A program made the translations under genes and the position numbers. Below are positions 9,851 through 18,431 of a DNA stretch of 64,000 nt, piece after piece. Each line of letters begins with the position of its first letter. The stretch's first letter is position 1. The DNA is taken from contig NZ_QLYZ01000003.1 of NCBI RefSeq assembly GCF_003350325.1, forward strand, positions 62,882 to 126,881, read 5' to 3'. This DNA comes from Vibrio rhodolitus (GTDB lineage Bacteria; Pseudomonadota; Gammaproteobacteria; Enterobacterales; Vibrionaceae). Below the pieces are notes generated by a model. The model made no database searches and was not told the origin of the DNA. It saw only the letters and a program-made list of their open reading frames with translations.

Positions 9851-10143
9851 ATCGCGCGCTTAGTGAAGATAAGCGGAATGCAATCAAGATCAGACGACTC
9901 TCTAAGGTCGGCTCGTTGATGATACTGGAATATTAAAATTCGGCTGAAAGCATCTTAGTCATCTGCATGACGAAGCCTTATTTAAAAAGGATTTGAATAC
10001 ACAGAAAAGAGTAAAGATGCTGCCTAACTGGCGAGTAGCAAAAGCCACTATTCAATGCCCACCTTTGTAACAAGAAAAGGCATGCGATAGTGATGTTCAA
10101 CCCATTGAGGATTGGCAGTTCTCGTAAAGGTCACTAAATGGCG
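9851..10143. other. Gene-less stretch between two operator groups
   Basis: I find no convincing gene here. Short frames of 13 codons (ATG 9878) and 17 codons (ATG 10018) exist but lack good ribosome binding sites. The stretch is framed by GntR-type palindromes on both sides and lies downstream of a candidate rightward promoter, so a small RNA is possible. Confidence 0.3.
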
Positions 10144-10203
10144 AGTGTCGACAATAATTCCCCCATAAATAAAGGGACATGGTCCGAAATGATTGTCGAC
10201 CAA
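10144..10203. promoter_or_regulatory. Two further, imperfect GntR-type operators
   Basis: A copy with 11 of 12 bases matching ATTGTCGACAAT lies at 10144-10155 and one with 10 of 12 (ATTGTCGACCAA) at 10192-10203. They are about 340-370 bases from the primary pair, which would allow looping or control of something in between. Confidence 0.45.
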
Positions 10204-10205
10204 AA

Positions 10206-10231
10206 TGAAAAAGCCTCACAAAGGAGGCTTT
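10206..10231 (-). terminator. Terminator of the 10277-10995 gene pair
   Basis: AAAGCCTC and GAGGCTTT form an eight-base stem. On the minus strand it is followed by a T-run (TTTTTCATTTTGG), just past the end of the minus-strand gene ending at 10277. Confidence 0.75.
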
Positions 10232-10276
10232 AGAACATATAACGAGCCATACACAGATAACGCAGTGTTAGGCACT

Positions 10277-10648
10277 TTATTGCTTTTTAAGTTGTCGCCA
10301 GTTCATGACGCTCAATAGAGCAAAGAACGCCGGATCACTCCAACCGAAACCAACAAAAATCCCTGTAACGCTAGCATAAGCCGTAACAATGACACCAAGC
10401 AAATTACCAATCAGCAGCGCTTTAAGTAGCTGTGTCATAGCAAGACCCGATTCAATCTCTCGCATCAACCAACTTACTGCCGCAACGCCCCCAAGAAAAA
10501 TTGAGGTGTGTTGTGATAAGAAATACGCATATTGATCGTTAATTTCTACCCCATACATTGGCCACATTAAGCTCGGTACGAAAAACAATGCCAAGGCAAA
10601 TAGAGCGTAAATAACGCCGTGAATGGTTAGGAATGTTTTGTTGTTCAT
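10277..10648 (-). CDS. Small four-helix inner-membrane protein of unknown function
   Basis: A 123-residue protein with about four predicted membrane helices: residues 8-26 (IYALFALALFFVPSLMW), about 45-62, about 72-95 (LIGNLLGVIVTAYASV) and about 100-115. I do not recognise the family. It starts 41 bases downstream of the YdhR-like gene on the same strand, so the two probably form an operon, divergent from the LysR regulator at 11133. A role linked to the neighbouring monooxygenase-like protein is possible but not shown. Confidence 0.65.
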   Translation of the reverse strand: MNNKTFLTIHGVIYALFALALFFVPSLMWPMYGVEINDQYAYFLSQHTSIFLGGVAAVSWLMREIESGLAMTQLLKALLIGNLLGVIVTAYASVTGIFVGFGWSDPAFFALLSVMNWRQLKKQ

Positions 10649-10689
10649 TGATCTATCTTTAATAAGTTAAATGGTTACTTGGCACGCAG

Positions 10690-10995
10690 TTAGTTAATTG
10701 GTGCGTGGTTAATCGCGCTGAGCGGTTGATTAATATCGAAAATGACACCACGGATGTTGTTTATCCCCATTTGAGTCAAGCGCTCACTGTGCATGGCTAA
10801 ATAAGCTTGTGCCGACGTTTCATCAGCGAACAAGTACACGCCACCGCCGAGTTGGTCCTTTTCGCTTTGCGTCCAAATTTTCCAAATCAAACCGGGTTCA
10901 TGGTTAATTGACTCAGCCAAACCTGTCATCGCTTGAACCATCTCTTCACCAAAAGGACCATGAAAATCAAAATCGACTTGCAGTAACTTCATCAT
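10690..10995 (-). CDS. YdhR-like ferredoxin-fold monooxygenase family protein
   Basis: A 101-residue protein like E. coli YdhR (putative monooxygenase, dimeric alpha-beta barrel fold). The start LLQVDFDFHGPFG, the centre PGLIWKIWTQSEKDQLGGGVYLFAD and the helix with AQAYLAMHSERLTQMG follow the family pattern. GAGGAA precedes the tandem ATG start. It is the first gene of a two-gene minus-strand unit and is divergent from a LysR gene, the usual arrangement for control by that regulator. Enzymatic activity is not established for this family. Confidence 0.75.
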   Translation of the reverse strand: MMKLLQVDFDFHGPFGEEMVQAMTGLAESINHEPGLIWKIWTQSEKDQLGGGVYLFADETSAQAYLAMHSERLTQMGINNIRGVIFDINQPLSAINHAPIN

Positions 10996-11132
10996 CGCGG
11001 CTATTCCTCACATGTTATTTAACCTAAGCGAGATGTCACCCGACGGCTCGCTGTTGATGAAAAGATTATTACCTTTATGAATTCGACAAAAAAGTTCATA
11101 ATATTGCCATTAACTGTCTAAAAATTTGACCA

Positions 11133-12038
11133 ATGCGTTTAAAAACAACCCTAGAACAGTGGCAAACTCTGCACCACATCGAGCAAGCGGGCAGCATCCA
11201 AGCGGCCGCTCAGGCTTTAAATAAAAGCCACACTACGTTGATCTATTCGGTAAGAAAGCTTGAGCAGCAGCTCGGGGTTGAATTGCTGACGGTGGAAGGT
11301 CGCAGAGCGGTATTGACGGACCACGGTAAAACTCTGCTGCGACGCGCCGATTCGATGCTCGAACAAGCCCATGAACTAGAGATGATCAGCAAGCAGCTCA
11401 ACAGTGGCGTAGAATCGCAAATCACGGTCTCTCTTGACCACCTCTGCGATCCAACTTGGCTCTATGCACCAATGCAGGCTTTTCTCGCTGACAACAGTGC
11501 AACGTCGATCCAAGTGGTTGAAACATCATTAAGTAAAACCACCGACATGGTGACAAGTGAGCAAGCGGATATCGCAATCATTAACTTACCTATCACCAAC
11601 TACCCAGCACAAGCGTTTGGCACCACCACCATGGTTCCGGTGGTGGCTTATGATCACCCACTGGCAAACAAACAAAATCTCCAGTTGGCTGATTTTGCCA
11701 CCACCTGCCAAATTGTTGTGAGAGATTTAGGTGAGAGCAGTAACACGAAGCGAGATGTGGGCTGGCTTAAGTCAAGACAACGGATTACTGTCGACAATTT
11801 CGACCATGCACTGCGCGCGGTGGAACAAGGCGTTGGTTATTGTCGATTACCGCTGCATATGCTCAAGCAATCCCAAAAGCAAACAATCACTGTGCTTAAT
11901 ATTGAGCACTCACAGCGCTATCAAGTCGCACTGCACATTACTTTGCCTAAGGGAGCAAACACCGGTCCTGCTGCGCTTTCCCTGTATCAAAAGCTGCTTG
12001 AAAGTGCGCAAACGCGCATATATACCCGTGCTACTTGA
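11133..12038 (+). CDS. LysR-family transcriptional regulator
   Basis: A 301-residue LysR-type protein. The N-terminal helix-turn-helix covers about residues 5-65 (QAAAQALNKSHTTLIYSVRKLEQQLG), followed by a linker helix and a substrate-binding domain. It is divergent from the ydhR-like gene at 10995 with a 137-base gap, so that small operon is its probable target. The last few codons and the stop lie inside an ERIC-like repeat starting at 12021, so the native C-terminus may have been replaced by the insertion. Confidence 0.85.
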   Translation: MRLKTTLEQWQTLHHIEQAGSIQAAAQALNKSHTTLIYSVRKLEQQLGVELLTVEGRRAVLTDHGKTLLRRADSMLEQAHELEMISKQLNSGVESQITVSLDHLCDPTWLYAPMQAFLADNSATSIQVVETSLSKTTDMVTSEQADIAIINLPITNYPAQAFGTTTMVPVVAYDHPLANKQNLQLADFATTCQIVVRDLGESSNTKRDVGWLKSRQRITVDNFDHALRAVEQGVGYCRLPLHMLKQSQKQTITVLNIEHSQRYQVALHITLPKGANTGPAALSLYQKLLESAQTRIYTRAT

Positions 12039-12161
12039 AGTTGCAGCGCTTTATTGGTTTAAAAAGGGACTGACACTCACAAACCTCATCACATAGACCA
12101 TCTATGCTCAGAGGCTTTGTTCCTTTGTCGCCTACCTGCATCTCCAAGTTGTTTGGGTATA
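12021..12161. repeat. ERIC-like intergenic repeat (141 bases)
   Basis: The element begins TATACCCGTGCTACTTGAAG and ends with the near inverse, CCAAGTTGTTTGGGTATA. The terminal inverted repeats are about 26 bases (TATACCC...TGCAG type), as in enterobacterial repetitive intergenic consensus elements, which are known from Vibrio. It overlaps the 3' end of the LysR gene and supplies its TGA stop at 12036-12038. Confidence 0.75.
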
Positions 12162-12170
12162 CATGATACA

Positions 12171-12195
12171 AAAAAGGCGCTAAATGCGCCTTTTT
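12171..12195. terminator. Bidirectional terminator between lysR and katA
   Basis: AAAAAGGCGC and GCGCCTTTTT form a ten-base stem with a five-base loop between convergent genes. Confidence 0.85.
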
Positions 12196-12226
12196 GATTA
12201 CTTAGATTTGGATAACTAAGAGTCTG

Positions 12227-13660
12227 TTACTTTAAGTTTAGTGCTAACTCTAAGCCGCGACCGTATGCTTCATCCGCTTGGTAAGCGTGCTCAACATGGC
12301 GCTGTTTGATGAACTCTGGTACACCGTCCATTGCACGAGCTGTATTGTCGAACAGAGTTTGACGCTGCTCTTCGCTCATTAGACGGAATAGGTCACCCGC
12401 TTGGCTAAAGTAATCTTCGTCAGCGCGATGATCAAAGTTATCACCATTGCCATTGATGCGTAGTGGTGGCTCAGAATAATCTGGCTGCTCTGCCCACTCT
12501 TGCTTGTAGTTTGGCTCGTAACCAATGGTTGAGCCGTAGTTGCTGTCTACACGCATTGCGCCATCACGGTGGTAGCTGTGAACTGGGCAACGAGGCGCGT
12601 TCACTGGAATTTGGTGGTGGTTAACGCCCAAGCGGTAACGCTGCGCATCGCCATAAGCGAACAAACGACCTTGTAGCATCTTGTCTGGAGAGAAGCCGAT
12701 ACCTGGTACAACTGCTGCTGGGTTGAACGCTGATTGTTCAACTTCTGCGTAGAAGTTTTCTGGGTTACGGTTCAGCTCGAACTCACCAACTGGGATCAGT
12801 GGGTAATCTTTTTGAGACCATACTTTGGTTAGGTCGAATGGGTTGAAATTAACTTCATCCGCTTCTAGCTCAGGCATGATCTGTACGTACATCTTCCATT
12901 TAGGGAAGTCTTGACGCTCAATCGCTTCGTACAGGTCACGGTGGTGGCTTTCGCGGTCTTTACCGACGATAGCTTCTGCTTCTTGGTCAGTCAGGTTTTT
13001 GATGCCTTGTTGAGTTTTGAAGTGGAATTTCACCCAGTAGCGCTCATTTTCAGCGTTGATAAAGCTGAAAGTGTGGCTACCAAAACCGTGCATATGACGG
13101 TAAGAAGCAGGAATACCACGGTCACTCATCACGATAGTGACTTGGTGGAATGCTTCTGGAAGTGAAGTCCAAAAATCCCAGTTGTTGGTTGAGCTACGCA
13201 TGTTAGTGCGTGGGTCACGTTTCACTGCGTGGTTTAGATCTGGGAATTTAAGTGGGTCACGCAGGAAGAATACTGGCGTGTTGTTGCCAACTAAGTCCCA
13301 GTTACCTTCTTCTGTGTAGAACTTAAGAGCAAAGCCACGAATATCGCGCTCTGCGTCTGCTGCGCCACGTTCACCTGCAACAGTGGTAAAGCGAGCAAAT
13401 AGATCGGTTTTTTTACCAATTTCAGAGAAGATTTTTGCGCGAGAATATTGAGTAATATCGTGAGTAACGGTGAAAGTACCGTAAGCACCAGAGCCTTTAG
13501 CATGCATACGACGCTCAGGGATCACCTCACGGTCAAAGTGCGCAAGTTTTTCAAGAAACCAGACATCTTGCAGCAATTGTGGACCACGAGGACCTGCAGT
13601 CATTACGTTTTGGTTATGTGCGACAGGGCAGCCAGCAGCAGTAGTGAGTTTTTTACTCAT
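12227..13660 (-). CDS. katA: Haem catalase, small-subunit (clade III) type
   Basis: A 477-residue monofunctional catalase converting hydrogen peroxide to water and oxygen. The active-site histidine lies in [15 protein letters not shown], the catalytic asparagine region in [15 protein letters not shown], and the proximal haem tyrosine in [14 protein letters not shown]. The length is that of the small-subunit catalases that bind NADPH. Two in-frame ATGs (13666 and 13660) follow GGAAGGAAG; the second is better spaced and gives the usual MSKKLT start. An OxyR-like site and a TATAAT box lie upstream, so peroxide induction is likely. Confidence 0.93.
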   Translation of the reverse strand: MSKKLTTAAGCPVAHNQNVMTAGPRGPQLLQDVWFLEKLAHFDREVIPERRMHAKGSGAYGTFTVTHDITQYSRAKIFSEIGKKTDLFARFTTVAGERGAADAERDIRGFALKFYTEEGNWDLVGNNTPVFFLRDPLKFPDLNHAVKRDPRTNMRSSTNNWDFWTSLPEAFHQVTIVMSDRGIPASYRHMHGFGSHTFSFINAENERYWVKFHFKTQQGIKNLTDQEAEAIVGKDRESHHRDLYEAIERQDFPKWKMYVQIMPELEADEVNFNPFDLTKVWSQKDYPLIPVGEFELNRNPENFYAEVEQSAFNPAAVVPGIGFSPDKMLQGRLFAYGDAQRYRLGVNHHQIPVNAPRCPVHSYHRDGAMRVDSNYGSTIGYEPNYKQEWAEQPDYSEPPLRINGNGDNFDHRADEDYFSQAGDLFRLMSEEQRQTLFDNTARAMDGVPEFIKQRHVEHAYQADEAYGRGLELALNLK

Positions 13661-13753
13661 ATTCATCTTCCTTCCAGAATAGTTCTATTTGTTTTCGGTC
13701 TCGACCGATTTCTGAGAAGAAGATTAGTCCGCATTTCACTGATATCAAAAGCA

Positions 13754-13808
13754 ATTATACTTATCAGTGTGATAGGCAGTAACTATGGTTTAAACAATTG
13801 TTAAATAA
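13754..13808 (-). promoter_or_regulatory. OxyR-like site and promoter of katA
   Basis: ATAG-N7-CTAT at 13772-13786 matches the OxyR half of the ATAG-N7-CTAT-N7-ATAG-N7-CTAT pattern exactly; the second half at 13794-13808 is degenerate (acaa and ataa). On the minus strand a consensus TATAAT (13759-13754) follows, with a poor -35 overlapped by the site, as expected of an OxyR-activated catalase promoter. Confidence 0.6.
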
Positions 13809-14061
13809 CAAGTTCAACCAAGTTAATCAGATTTATTATAACTATTTGTTATAGCTTTAAATTTCGACAAATTATAACCTAAACCAACGATTAATCCGAG
13901 TACATTTTGCTCACCTATCAATCCCCTCTCTATTGATAATACCAAAACTTAACAGGCGGCTTGTTTTGAAAGAGCTCACCCTAATTTTCAGTATTATTAG
14001 AAAAAGTATCCCAATAGATAAAAATATTTTATGCGTTTTTTTTAGAATTTCTTGTTAGTCT

Positions 14062-14079
14062 TGGCAAATAAAATTTACA
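14062..14079. promoter_or_regulatory. TyrR-like box
   Basis: TGGCAA-N6-TTTACA fits the TyrR box consensus TGTAAA-N6-TTTACA with two mismatches and lies 45 bases upstream of the aromatic amino acid transporter. The rest of the 13661-14117 gap, apart from the OxyR-like site, is AT-rich without other features I could support. Confidence 0.5.
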
Positions 14080-14123
14080 CATTGTTCTGAAATTATTTTC
14101 AGTAAGGGTCTTTTCTTTTGAAC

Positions 14124-15287
14124 ATGAAGTTGTTTGGTAGTTCCCTCATTTTAGCGGGAACCGCATTGGGTGCAGGTATGTTGGCGATTCCAATGGTGCT
14201 AGCGCAGTTTGGTTTTTTTGTTAGTGCTGGCTTGATGTTCGTGATCTTTATTGGCACTACATACGCGACATTACTGCTTGCAGAGGCTTGCACCAAAACT
14301 CAGCAAAGCACCAGTATGAGTAGCACGGCTTACTTCACGCTGGGTCGCAAAGGTATGCACTTTACCAATATCCTCTTCTACCTTTTGCTTGCTTGTCTGA
14401 TGATCGCTTACACGATTGGTATTGGTGATTTGCTGCACAGCATGCTTTTAGAAGTGGGCGTTAACCTTTCTCCTGTGGTTGGCTATACCATTTTTAGCTT
14501 GGTGATGGGGCTTGTGGTAGTCGCGGGTAAATCCTACATCGACAAGCTTAACCGCGGTCTTTTCATTCTGATGATTGCCATGCTATTTGTGGTGATTTTC
14601 TCGCTAATGAACAACATTGAGTTAGCGAACCTCAGTCAAGAAAGTACGTTTACCACCAGCGATGTTGTGCAATACAGCGCGGTTATCTTTACTAGCTTTG
14701 CTGCCATTATCGTGATCCCTTCACTGGTGAGCTACAACCAAGATGCTTCAATTGCTCAAATCCGCAATATGGTGCTGCTTGGCTGTATTATCCCACTGGT
14801 ATGTTACCTAACTTGGCTATTTGCTGTAATTGGGAACCTAGGCGTGGAAGCGGTGAGCAAGTTCGAAAACATCTCTCAGCTTATTGCTGCCTTTGATGGT
14901 GAAACCAGCATGCTGAAAAGCGTTGTGGCGATTTTCTCTGCGCTTGCTCTGATCACCTCATACCTTGGTGTTTCGATGGCGCTTTACGATCAAAACAAAG
15001 ATGCCATTTCAAAGAACCCAGCGATCGCATACTCGCTTACCTTTATTCTACCACTGGTACTGGCCACGCTGTTTGCTAACCAGTTCATCAGCATGTTGGA
15101 TTACGCAGGTATGGTACTCGTGTTCCTAGCGATTTGGGGACCGTTAGCGATGGCGGTTAAAGTTCGTAAACCTGATTTCGCATTAGCGGGTCGCACTGAA
15201 ACCTACACGGTTGGTGGTGGTCAACCCGCATTAATAGCAACTTTTATGTTTGGCGTACTGATCTTCGTCTCTTGGTTTATGGGTTAA
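14124..15287 (+). CDS. Aromatic amino acid transporter, HAAAP family (TyrP/Mtr type)
   Basis: A 387-residue inner-membrane permease with about eleven hydrophobic helices. The N-terminal LAGTALGAGMLAIPMV motif is the signature of the hydroxy/aromatic amino acid permeases (TyrP, Mtr, TnaB), and the CTKTQQSTSMSS loop also follows the family. It most likely takes up tyrosine or tryptophan by proton symport; the TyrR-like box upstream fits. A TTG at 14118 is an alternative start and is better spaced from AAGGG, but the family usually begins just before the LFGS segment. Confidence 0.88.
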   Translation: MKLFGSSLILAGTALGAGMLAIPMVLAQFGFFVSAGLMFVIFIGTTYATLLLAEACTKTQQSTSMSSTAYFTLGRKGMHFTNILFYLLLACLMIAYTIGIGDLLHSMLLEVGVNLSPVVGYTIFSLVMGLVVVAGKSYIDKLNRGLFILMIAMLFVVIFSLMNNIELANLSQESTFTTSDVVQYSAVIFTSFAAIIVIPSLVSYNQDASIAQIRNMVLLGCIIPLVCYLTWLFAVIGNLGVEAVSKFENISQLIAAFDGETSMLKSVVAIFSALALITSYLGVSMALYDQNKDAISKNPAIAYSLTFILPLVLATLFANQFISMLDYAGMVLVFLAIWGPLAMAVKVRKPDFALAGRTETYTVGGGQPALIATFMFGVLIFVSWFMG

Positions 15288-15307
15288 TACCTTAGCCGAC
15301 AACAGAC

Positions 15308-15333
15308 AAAAAGAGCCTCTTGGCTCTTTTTTT
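15308..15333 (+). terminator. Terminator after the aromatic amino acid transporter
   Basis: AAAGAGCC and GGCTCTTT form the stem, followed by seven T in total. The rest of the gap to 15581 holds an imperfect hairpin (15353-15386) and AT-rich sequence. Confidence 0.85.
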
Positions 15334-15581
15334 ATATCTCGCACACCCTGCATAATCTTCGTCTCAATAGTAAGACGAGCGAAGATTAATTGATCTAAAA
15401 AAAATCGTCTTTCTACCGATTCGCACAGCACTACAAATATTTTTCTTTCTTATCAAAGACAACCAAAATTTACTCATCTAACTGCGTATGCATTAATCGG
15501 TATAGCAATCAAATCCCCTGTGGCAAGAGTCTGATTTCTGAACTAATTAAAAGGAGGGCCAAATAAAAAAGGGACGAACAA

Positions 15582-16577
15582 ATGGCAAAACCTCTACTCT
15601 ATTCTCTTCCGCTTCTGTTGTTAGCTCCACCCCTACTTGCAGACACGCAAGATCCAGCAACCGATGCAAAACGCGCACAAACTGTCGCAGACGTAATCGA
15701 TAGGCCCGGCGTACTCACCCCAGCAGGGCAGTTTGGTGTCGAATTTTCAATGAACTACTCGCAGAACTCGTCGAACAAAGTAAACATCGTTGGCTATACA
15801 GTACTGCCAGCGTTGATTGTAGGTAGAATTGAAGTTAGCGATGCTGATAGAACCACGATCACTGCGGGCATCACTGGGCGTTACGGCATCACCAACTCAA
15901 CAGAAATTGAGCTACGTATTCCCTATATTTATCGCAATGACCAAGTTTCAGCACGTCCCATTCAAGATGGTGCCTCAGATGAAATAATCAATCGTGATGT
16001 TGATGGTAATGGTATGGGTGATATTGAGTTTGCAATTCGCCACCAGTTTAACTTTGATACTACACCCTATTGGATTGGTAGTTTAAGAGTGAAGTCTGAC
16101 ACCGGTAAATCTCCATATGAAATCGCCACTGATCCAACGACCAATGTGCTGCAAGATGCTCCTACTGGTTCTGGTTTTTGGAGCATCGAACCGGGTATTT
16201 CTATGATCTACCCAACCGATCCTGCAGTGCTGTTTGCCAACTTCTCTTATATCTATAACTTTAAAGAAGATTTCGTGATTGATGGCACCAACAATGAGAT
16301 CGACCTCGGTGATACCATCTCTTTTGGAGCTGGGCTTGGTTTTGCCATTAACCGAGACTTATCCCTGTCGATTGGTCTTAGTCACCAGACAATCCTCGAA
16401 AGTAAGGTAAATGGCTCTCGAGACAGTGAAGCTAAATTGCTACAACTTGACTCGCTTACTTTTGGTATCAACTATGCGTTATCGCCAACCACTTCTATCA
16501 ATATCAGTGCTCAAGCAGGTCTGACTGAAGACACGCCTGATTTCCAACTTAACGTACGAGTCCCTTTTACTTTCTAA
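15582..16577 (+). CDS. Outer-membrane beta-barrel protein, FapF-like
   Basis: A 331-residue exported protein with a signal peptide (cleavage near LLADTQ, about residue 20) and alternating amphipathic strands ending in VRVPFTF, whose terminal phenylalanine is the usual barrel-insertion signal. The stretch VIDRPGVLTPAGQFGVEFSM and following VGYTVLPALIVG recall FapF, the trimeric pore exporting Fap amyloid subunits in Pseudomonas. Here the mature N-terminus before the barrel is only about 25 residues, so FapF's long coiled-coil plug seems missing. It converges on the FapE/FapD-like genes rather than following them. Alternatives: another barrel of the phenol-degradation MetA type. Confidence 0.65.
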   Translation: MAKPLLYSLPLLLLAPPLLADTQDPATDAKRAQTVADVIDRPGVLTPAGQFGVEFSMNYSQNSSNKVNIVGYTVLPALIVGRIEVSDADRTTITAGITGRYGITNSTEIELRIPYIYRNDQVSARPIQDGASDEIINRDVDGNGMGDIEFAIRHQFNFDTTPYWIGSLRVKSDTGKSPYEIATDPTTNVLQDAPTGSGFWSIEPGISMIYPTDPAVLFANFSYIYNFKEDFVIDGTNNEIDLGDTISFGAGLGFAINRDLSLSIGLSHQTILESKVNGSRDSEAKLLQLDSLTFGINYALSPTTSINISAQAGLTEDTPDFQLNVRVPFTF

Positions 16578-16596
16578 CTTTTGCTCGACACAAAAC

Positions 16597-16625
16597 AAAG
16601 GTCTGCAATTTATGCAGACCTTTTT
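16597..16625. terminator. Bidirectional terminator between the barrel gene and the fap-like operon
   Basis: AAAGGTCTGCA and TGCAGACCTTT form an eleven-base stem with a short loop, followed by T on the plus strand. The two gene sets converge here. Confidence 0.85.
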
Positions 16626-16641
16626 ATTACATCATCAAAGG

Positions 16642-17385
16642 TTAATTAAAATTAAGTTGTAATGATTGTCGGATCCTATTCTCTCTATCCATTCTTCGCA
16701 GCACCCCTTCCACTTGCGCATCGATGTTTACCACCGTTTGGAAGTCGATTACCGTACCGTCCAAAGAGTTTTGAATAATACGATTGATCGTATTTTGCGT
16801 CACACTAGGTAACACCACACTTTGACTGATGTTGATCTGGGTTGCCGATGTCACCACATTTGGATCGATTTGTGGTGGATTAGGCGGCGGAGTTTGTGCC
16901 ACTGTCGGAGTAGTTGGGACAGTAGAAGTAGTTGGGACAGCAGGAGGATTTACTACATCAGGATCTGAAACTACCGGTTGGCGATTTGCTATAACCGGAG
17001 TTGAAGGGGCTGGTGGACTCTCGACCGGTGATGTCGGAGCGGGAGTGGTTACCGATATAGGCTCTATTGTTGGTAAAGCAACGCTATTGCCTGCCCCTAT
17101 TTGGACAATCGTAGTAGTTGGCACTACCTCAGGCTGAGTCGCAACCAATCGTCCATTTTGAAAGAACAAGTTCGCGATACGGTTGTTGAATAAAGTCTCA
17201 CCATTAATGGATGTGGCGATATCCAGTCCGATGTTGATCATAAAATCGTCACCTAAAAAGCCACCACGATAACTAGATAGTTCTTGGCTATCGAGAGGCT
17301 GAAGGTGCTCAAGTTGGTAAGAGGCAACCGCAGGTGCGGTTAAGCACGCGCATACAGCACTTACCAACCCTATTTTTCTGAACAT
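16642..17385 (-). CDS. Secreted proline-rich FapE-like protein with double-glycine motif
   Basis: A 247-residue exported protein. A Sec signal peptide (about residues 1-21, ending PAVAS) is followed by LDSQELSSYRGG at residues 31-42, which fits the double-glycine leader pattern LSxxELxxIxGG recognised by C39 peptidases. Next come a short FMINIGLDIATSING segment, a Pro/Thr/Val-rich low-complexity linker (about residues 85-180) and a C-terminal block (about 180-247) rich in Asn, Gln, Ile and Val. It is the last gene of the operon, two bases after the peptidase gene. FapE in Pseudomonas is a plausible counterpart; similarity is by position and pattern only. Confidence 0.6.
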   Translation of the reverse strand: MFRKIGLVSAVCACLTAPAVASYQLEHLQPLDSQELSSYRGGFLGDDFMINIGLDIATSINGETLFNNRIANLFFQNGRLVATQPEVVPTTTIVQIGAGNSVALPTIEPISVTTPAPTSPVESPPAPSTPVIANRQPVVSDPDVVNPPAVPTTSTVPTTPTVAQTPPPNPPQIDPNVVTSATQINISQSVVLPSVTQNTINRIIQNSLDGTVIDFQTVVNIDAQVEGVLRRMDRENRIRQSLQLNFN

Positions 17386-17387
17386 TG

Positions 17388-18065
17388 TTAGTACTCCCCA
17401 CGTTCGGGTAGCGTGATACTAAATACACCTAGAGAATTCCGTGAAACACCTGAGTCCACAGGAGCAGGTGCATAGAGTGTGTAGTTGTCGTCAGATATGT
17501 AGCTATTTCTGGCAATGTTCACTTTGTCTCGAATCAATAACACAATGCCAGAATAGTACCGTTCAAAATCAGTAAACTTCATTTGGATGGTTCCCCGAGA
17601 AGGGTCACCCAATATCACAGAATGGTTGTTCATCCCTTTGATCACCACAAAATGCATGTAGCCATCAAAATTAACCAATGTAATGCCCGGCACACCAAGC
17701 CCCTGCATTTTCTTTAGTGGGATTTTAAAACCGTCAGCGTCATACCCCTGTCCTCGTAAGTAATTTCGCATATCGAGTAGCGAGAAACCGCTTTTTCTGA
17801 TCTTAGCTTGATCACCTGTTTCGAACATGACTTTGAAGATGGAGTCTTCGTTAACGGAGTGGTCATAATGGTAGGTAAGCAGTGAGGCTAGAGCTGCAGA
17901 ACCACAGCTAAAGTCATACTCCTGACGTACAACATCACCAAACAACATTTCTTTGTAGCTTTTTACCGGCACATTATATGCCCCACGATGAGGCAGATAA
18001 GTCAAAGCATAAGAGGATGCTGAAATTATCAGCATCCCTAAGGTTAAGATTCGCCAAAAAAACAT
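17388..18065 (-). CDS. Stand-alone C39-family cysteine peptidase, FapD-like
   Basis: A 225-residue protein with an N-terminal signal or membrane anchor (about residues 3-20), then a C39 peptidase domain: catalytic cysteine in QEYDFSCGSAALASLL (about residues 49-64), histidine in GYMHFVVIKG and aspartate in LGDPSRG. Most C39 domains are fused to ABC exporters; this one is free and exported, like FapD. Its likely substrates are the neighbours carrying double-glycine motifs. It ends two bases before the FapE-like gene and starts one base after the small subunit gene, so all are one transcript. Confidence 0.75.
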   Translation of the reverse strand: MFFWRILTLGMLIISASSYALTYLPHRGAYNVPVKSYKEMLFGDVVRQEYDFSCGSAALASLLTYHYDHSVNEDSIFKVMFETGDQAKIRKSGFSLLDMRNYLRGQGYDADGFKIPLKKMQGLGVPGITLVNFDGYMHFVVIKGMNNHSVILGDPSRGTIQMKFTDFERYYSGIVLLIRDKVNIARNSYISDDNYTLYAPAPVDSGVSRNSLGVFSITLPERGEY

Positions 18066-18066
18066 A

Positions 18067-18417
18067 TTATTTCAGTGTCAGGTTAACGACCGTTGAGTTT
18101 TGGATCAGCACATTGTTACCCGTATTTTGAATAACATTGTTTACCCCAGAAGCGGCGTTAAAAGCTCCGGCGCCAATGTGATTATTACCATTAGTGGTGT
18201 TAATCGCACTGTTACCAACGCTATAACCGTTTACTTCTGACGAGGCGCTAATACTGTCGATATCGACATTGTATTGATCCACCTCTAGCACATACTGTCC
18301 GCCTCGAGAACTATCCATGGCATCCATGGATAGTTCCAAGTCGTCTGCCAGCACCAAATCTTCAGCATAAGCATGGACAACCAACATACTGCTTAATGCC
18401 AATAGTGCTAAGCGCAT
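18067..18417 (-). CDS. Small secreted amyloid-subunit-like protein
   Basis: A 116-residue exported protein: signal peptide (about 1-18, ending AYA), then LSMDAMDSSRGG at residues 29-40, a double-glycine motif like that of the FapE-like protein, then a Asn/Ser/Ile-rich body. The C-terminal half contains GAGAFNAASGVNNVIQNTG followed by NNVLIQNSTVVN, a pattern shared with the C-terminus of the upstream repeat protein and reminiscent of FapA/FapB amyloid repeats (GxNxAAGxNN). It probably serves as minor subunit, nucleator or chaperone. Function is inferred. Confidence 0.6.
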   Translation of the reverse strand: MRLALLALSSMLVVHAYAEDLVLADDLELSMDAMDSSRGGQYVLEVDQYNVDIDSISASSEVNGYSVGNSAINTTNGNNHIGAGAFNAASGVNNVIQNTGNNVLIQNSTVVNLTLK

Positions 18418-18431
18418 GACATTCTCCAGAA

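Noticed and set aside
9878..10071. 13- and 17-codon frames in the GntR-operator region
   Set aside because: No proper ribosome binding sites or conserved features visible; left as gene-less.
11787..11798. ACTGTCGACAAT, 11 of 12 match to the GntR operator
   Set aside because: It lies inside the LysR coding region, far from a promoter; most likely chance, as is the weaker copy near 21822.
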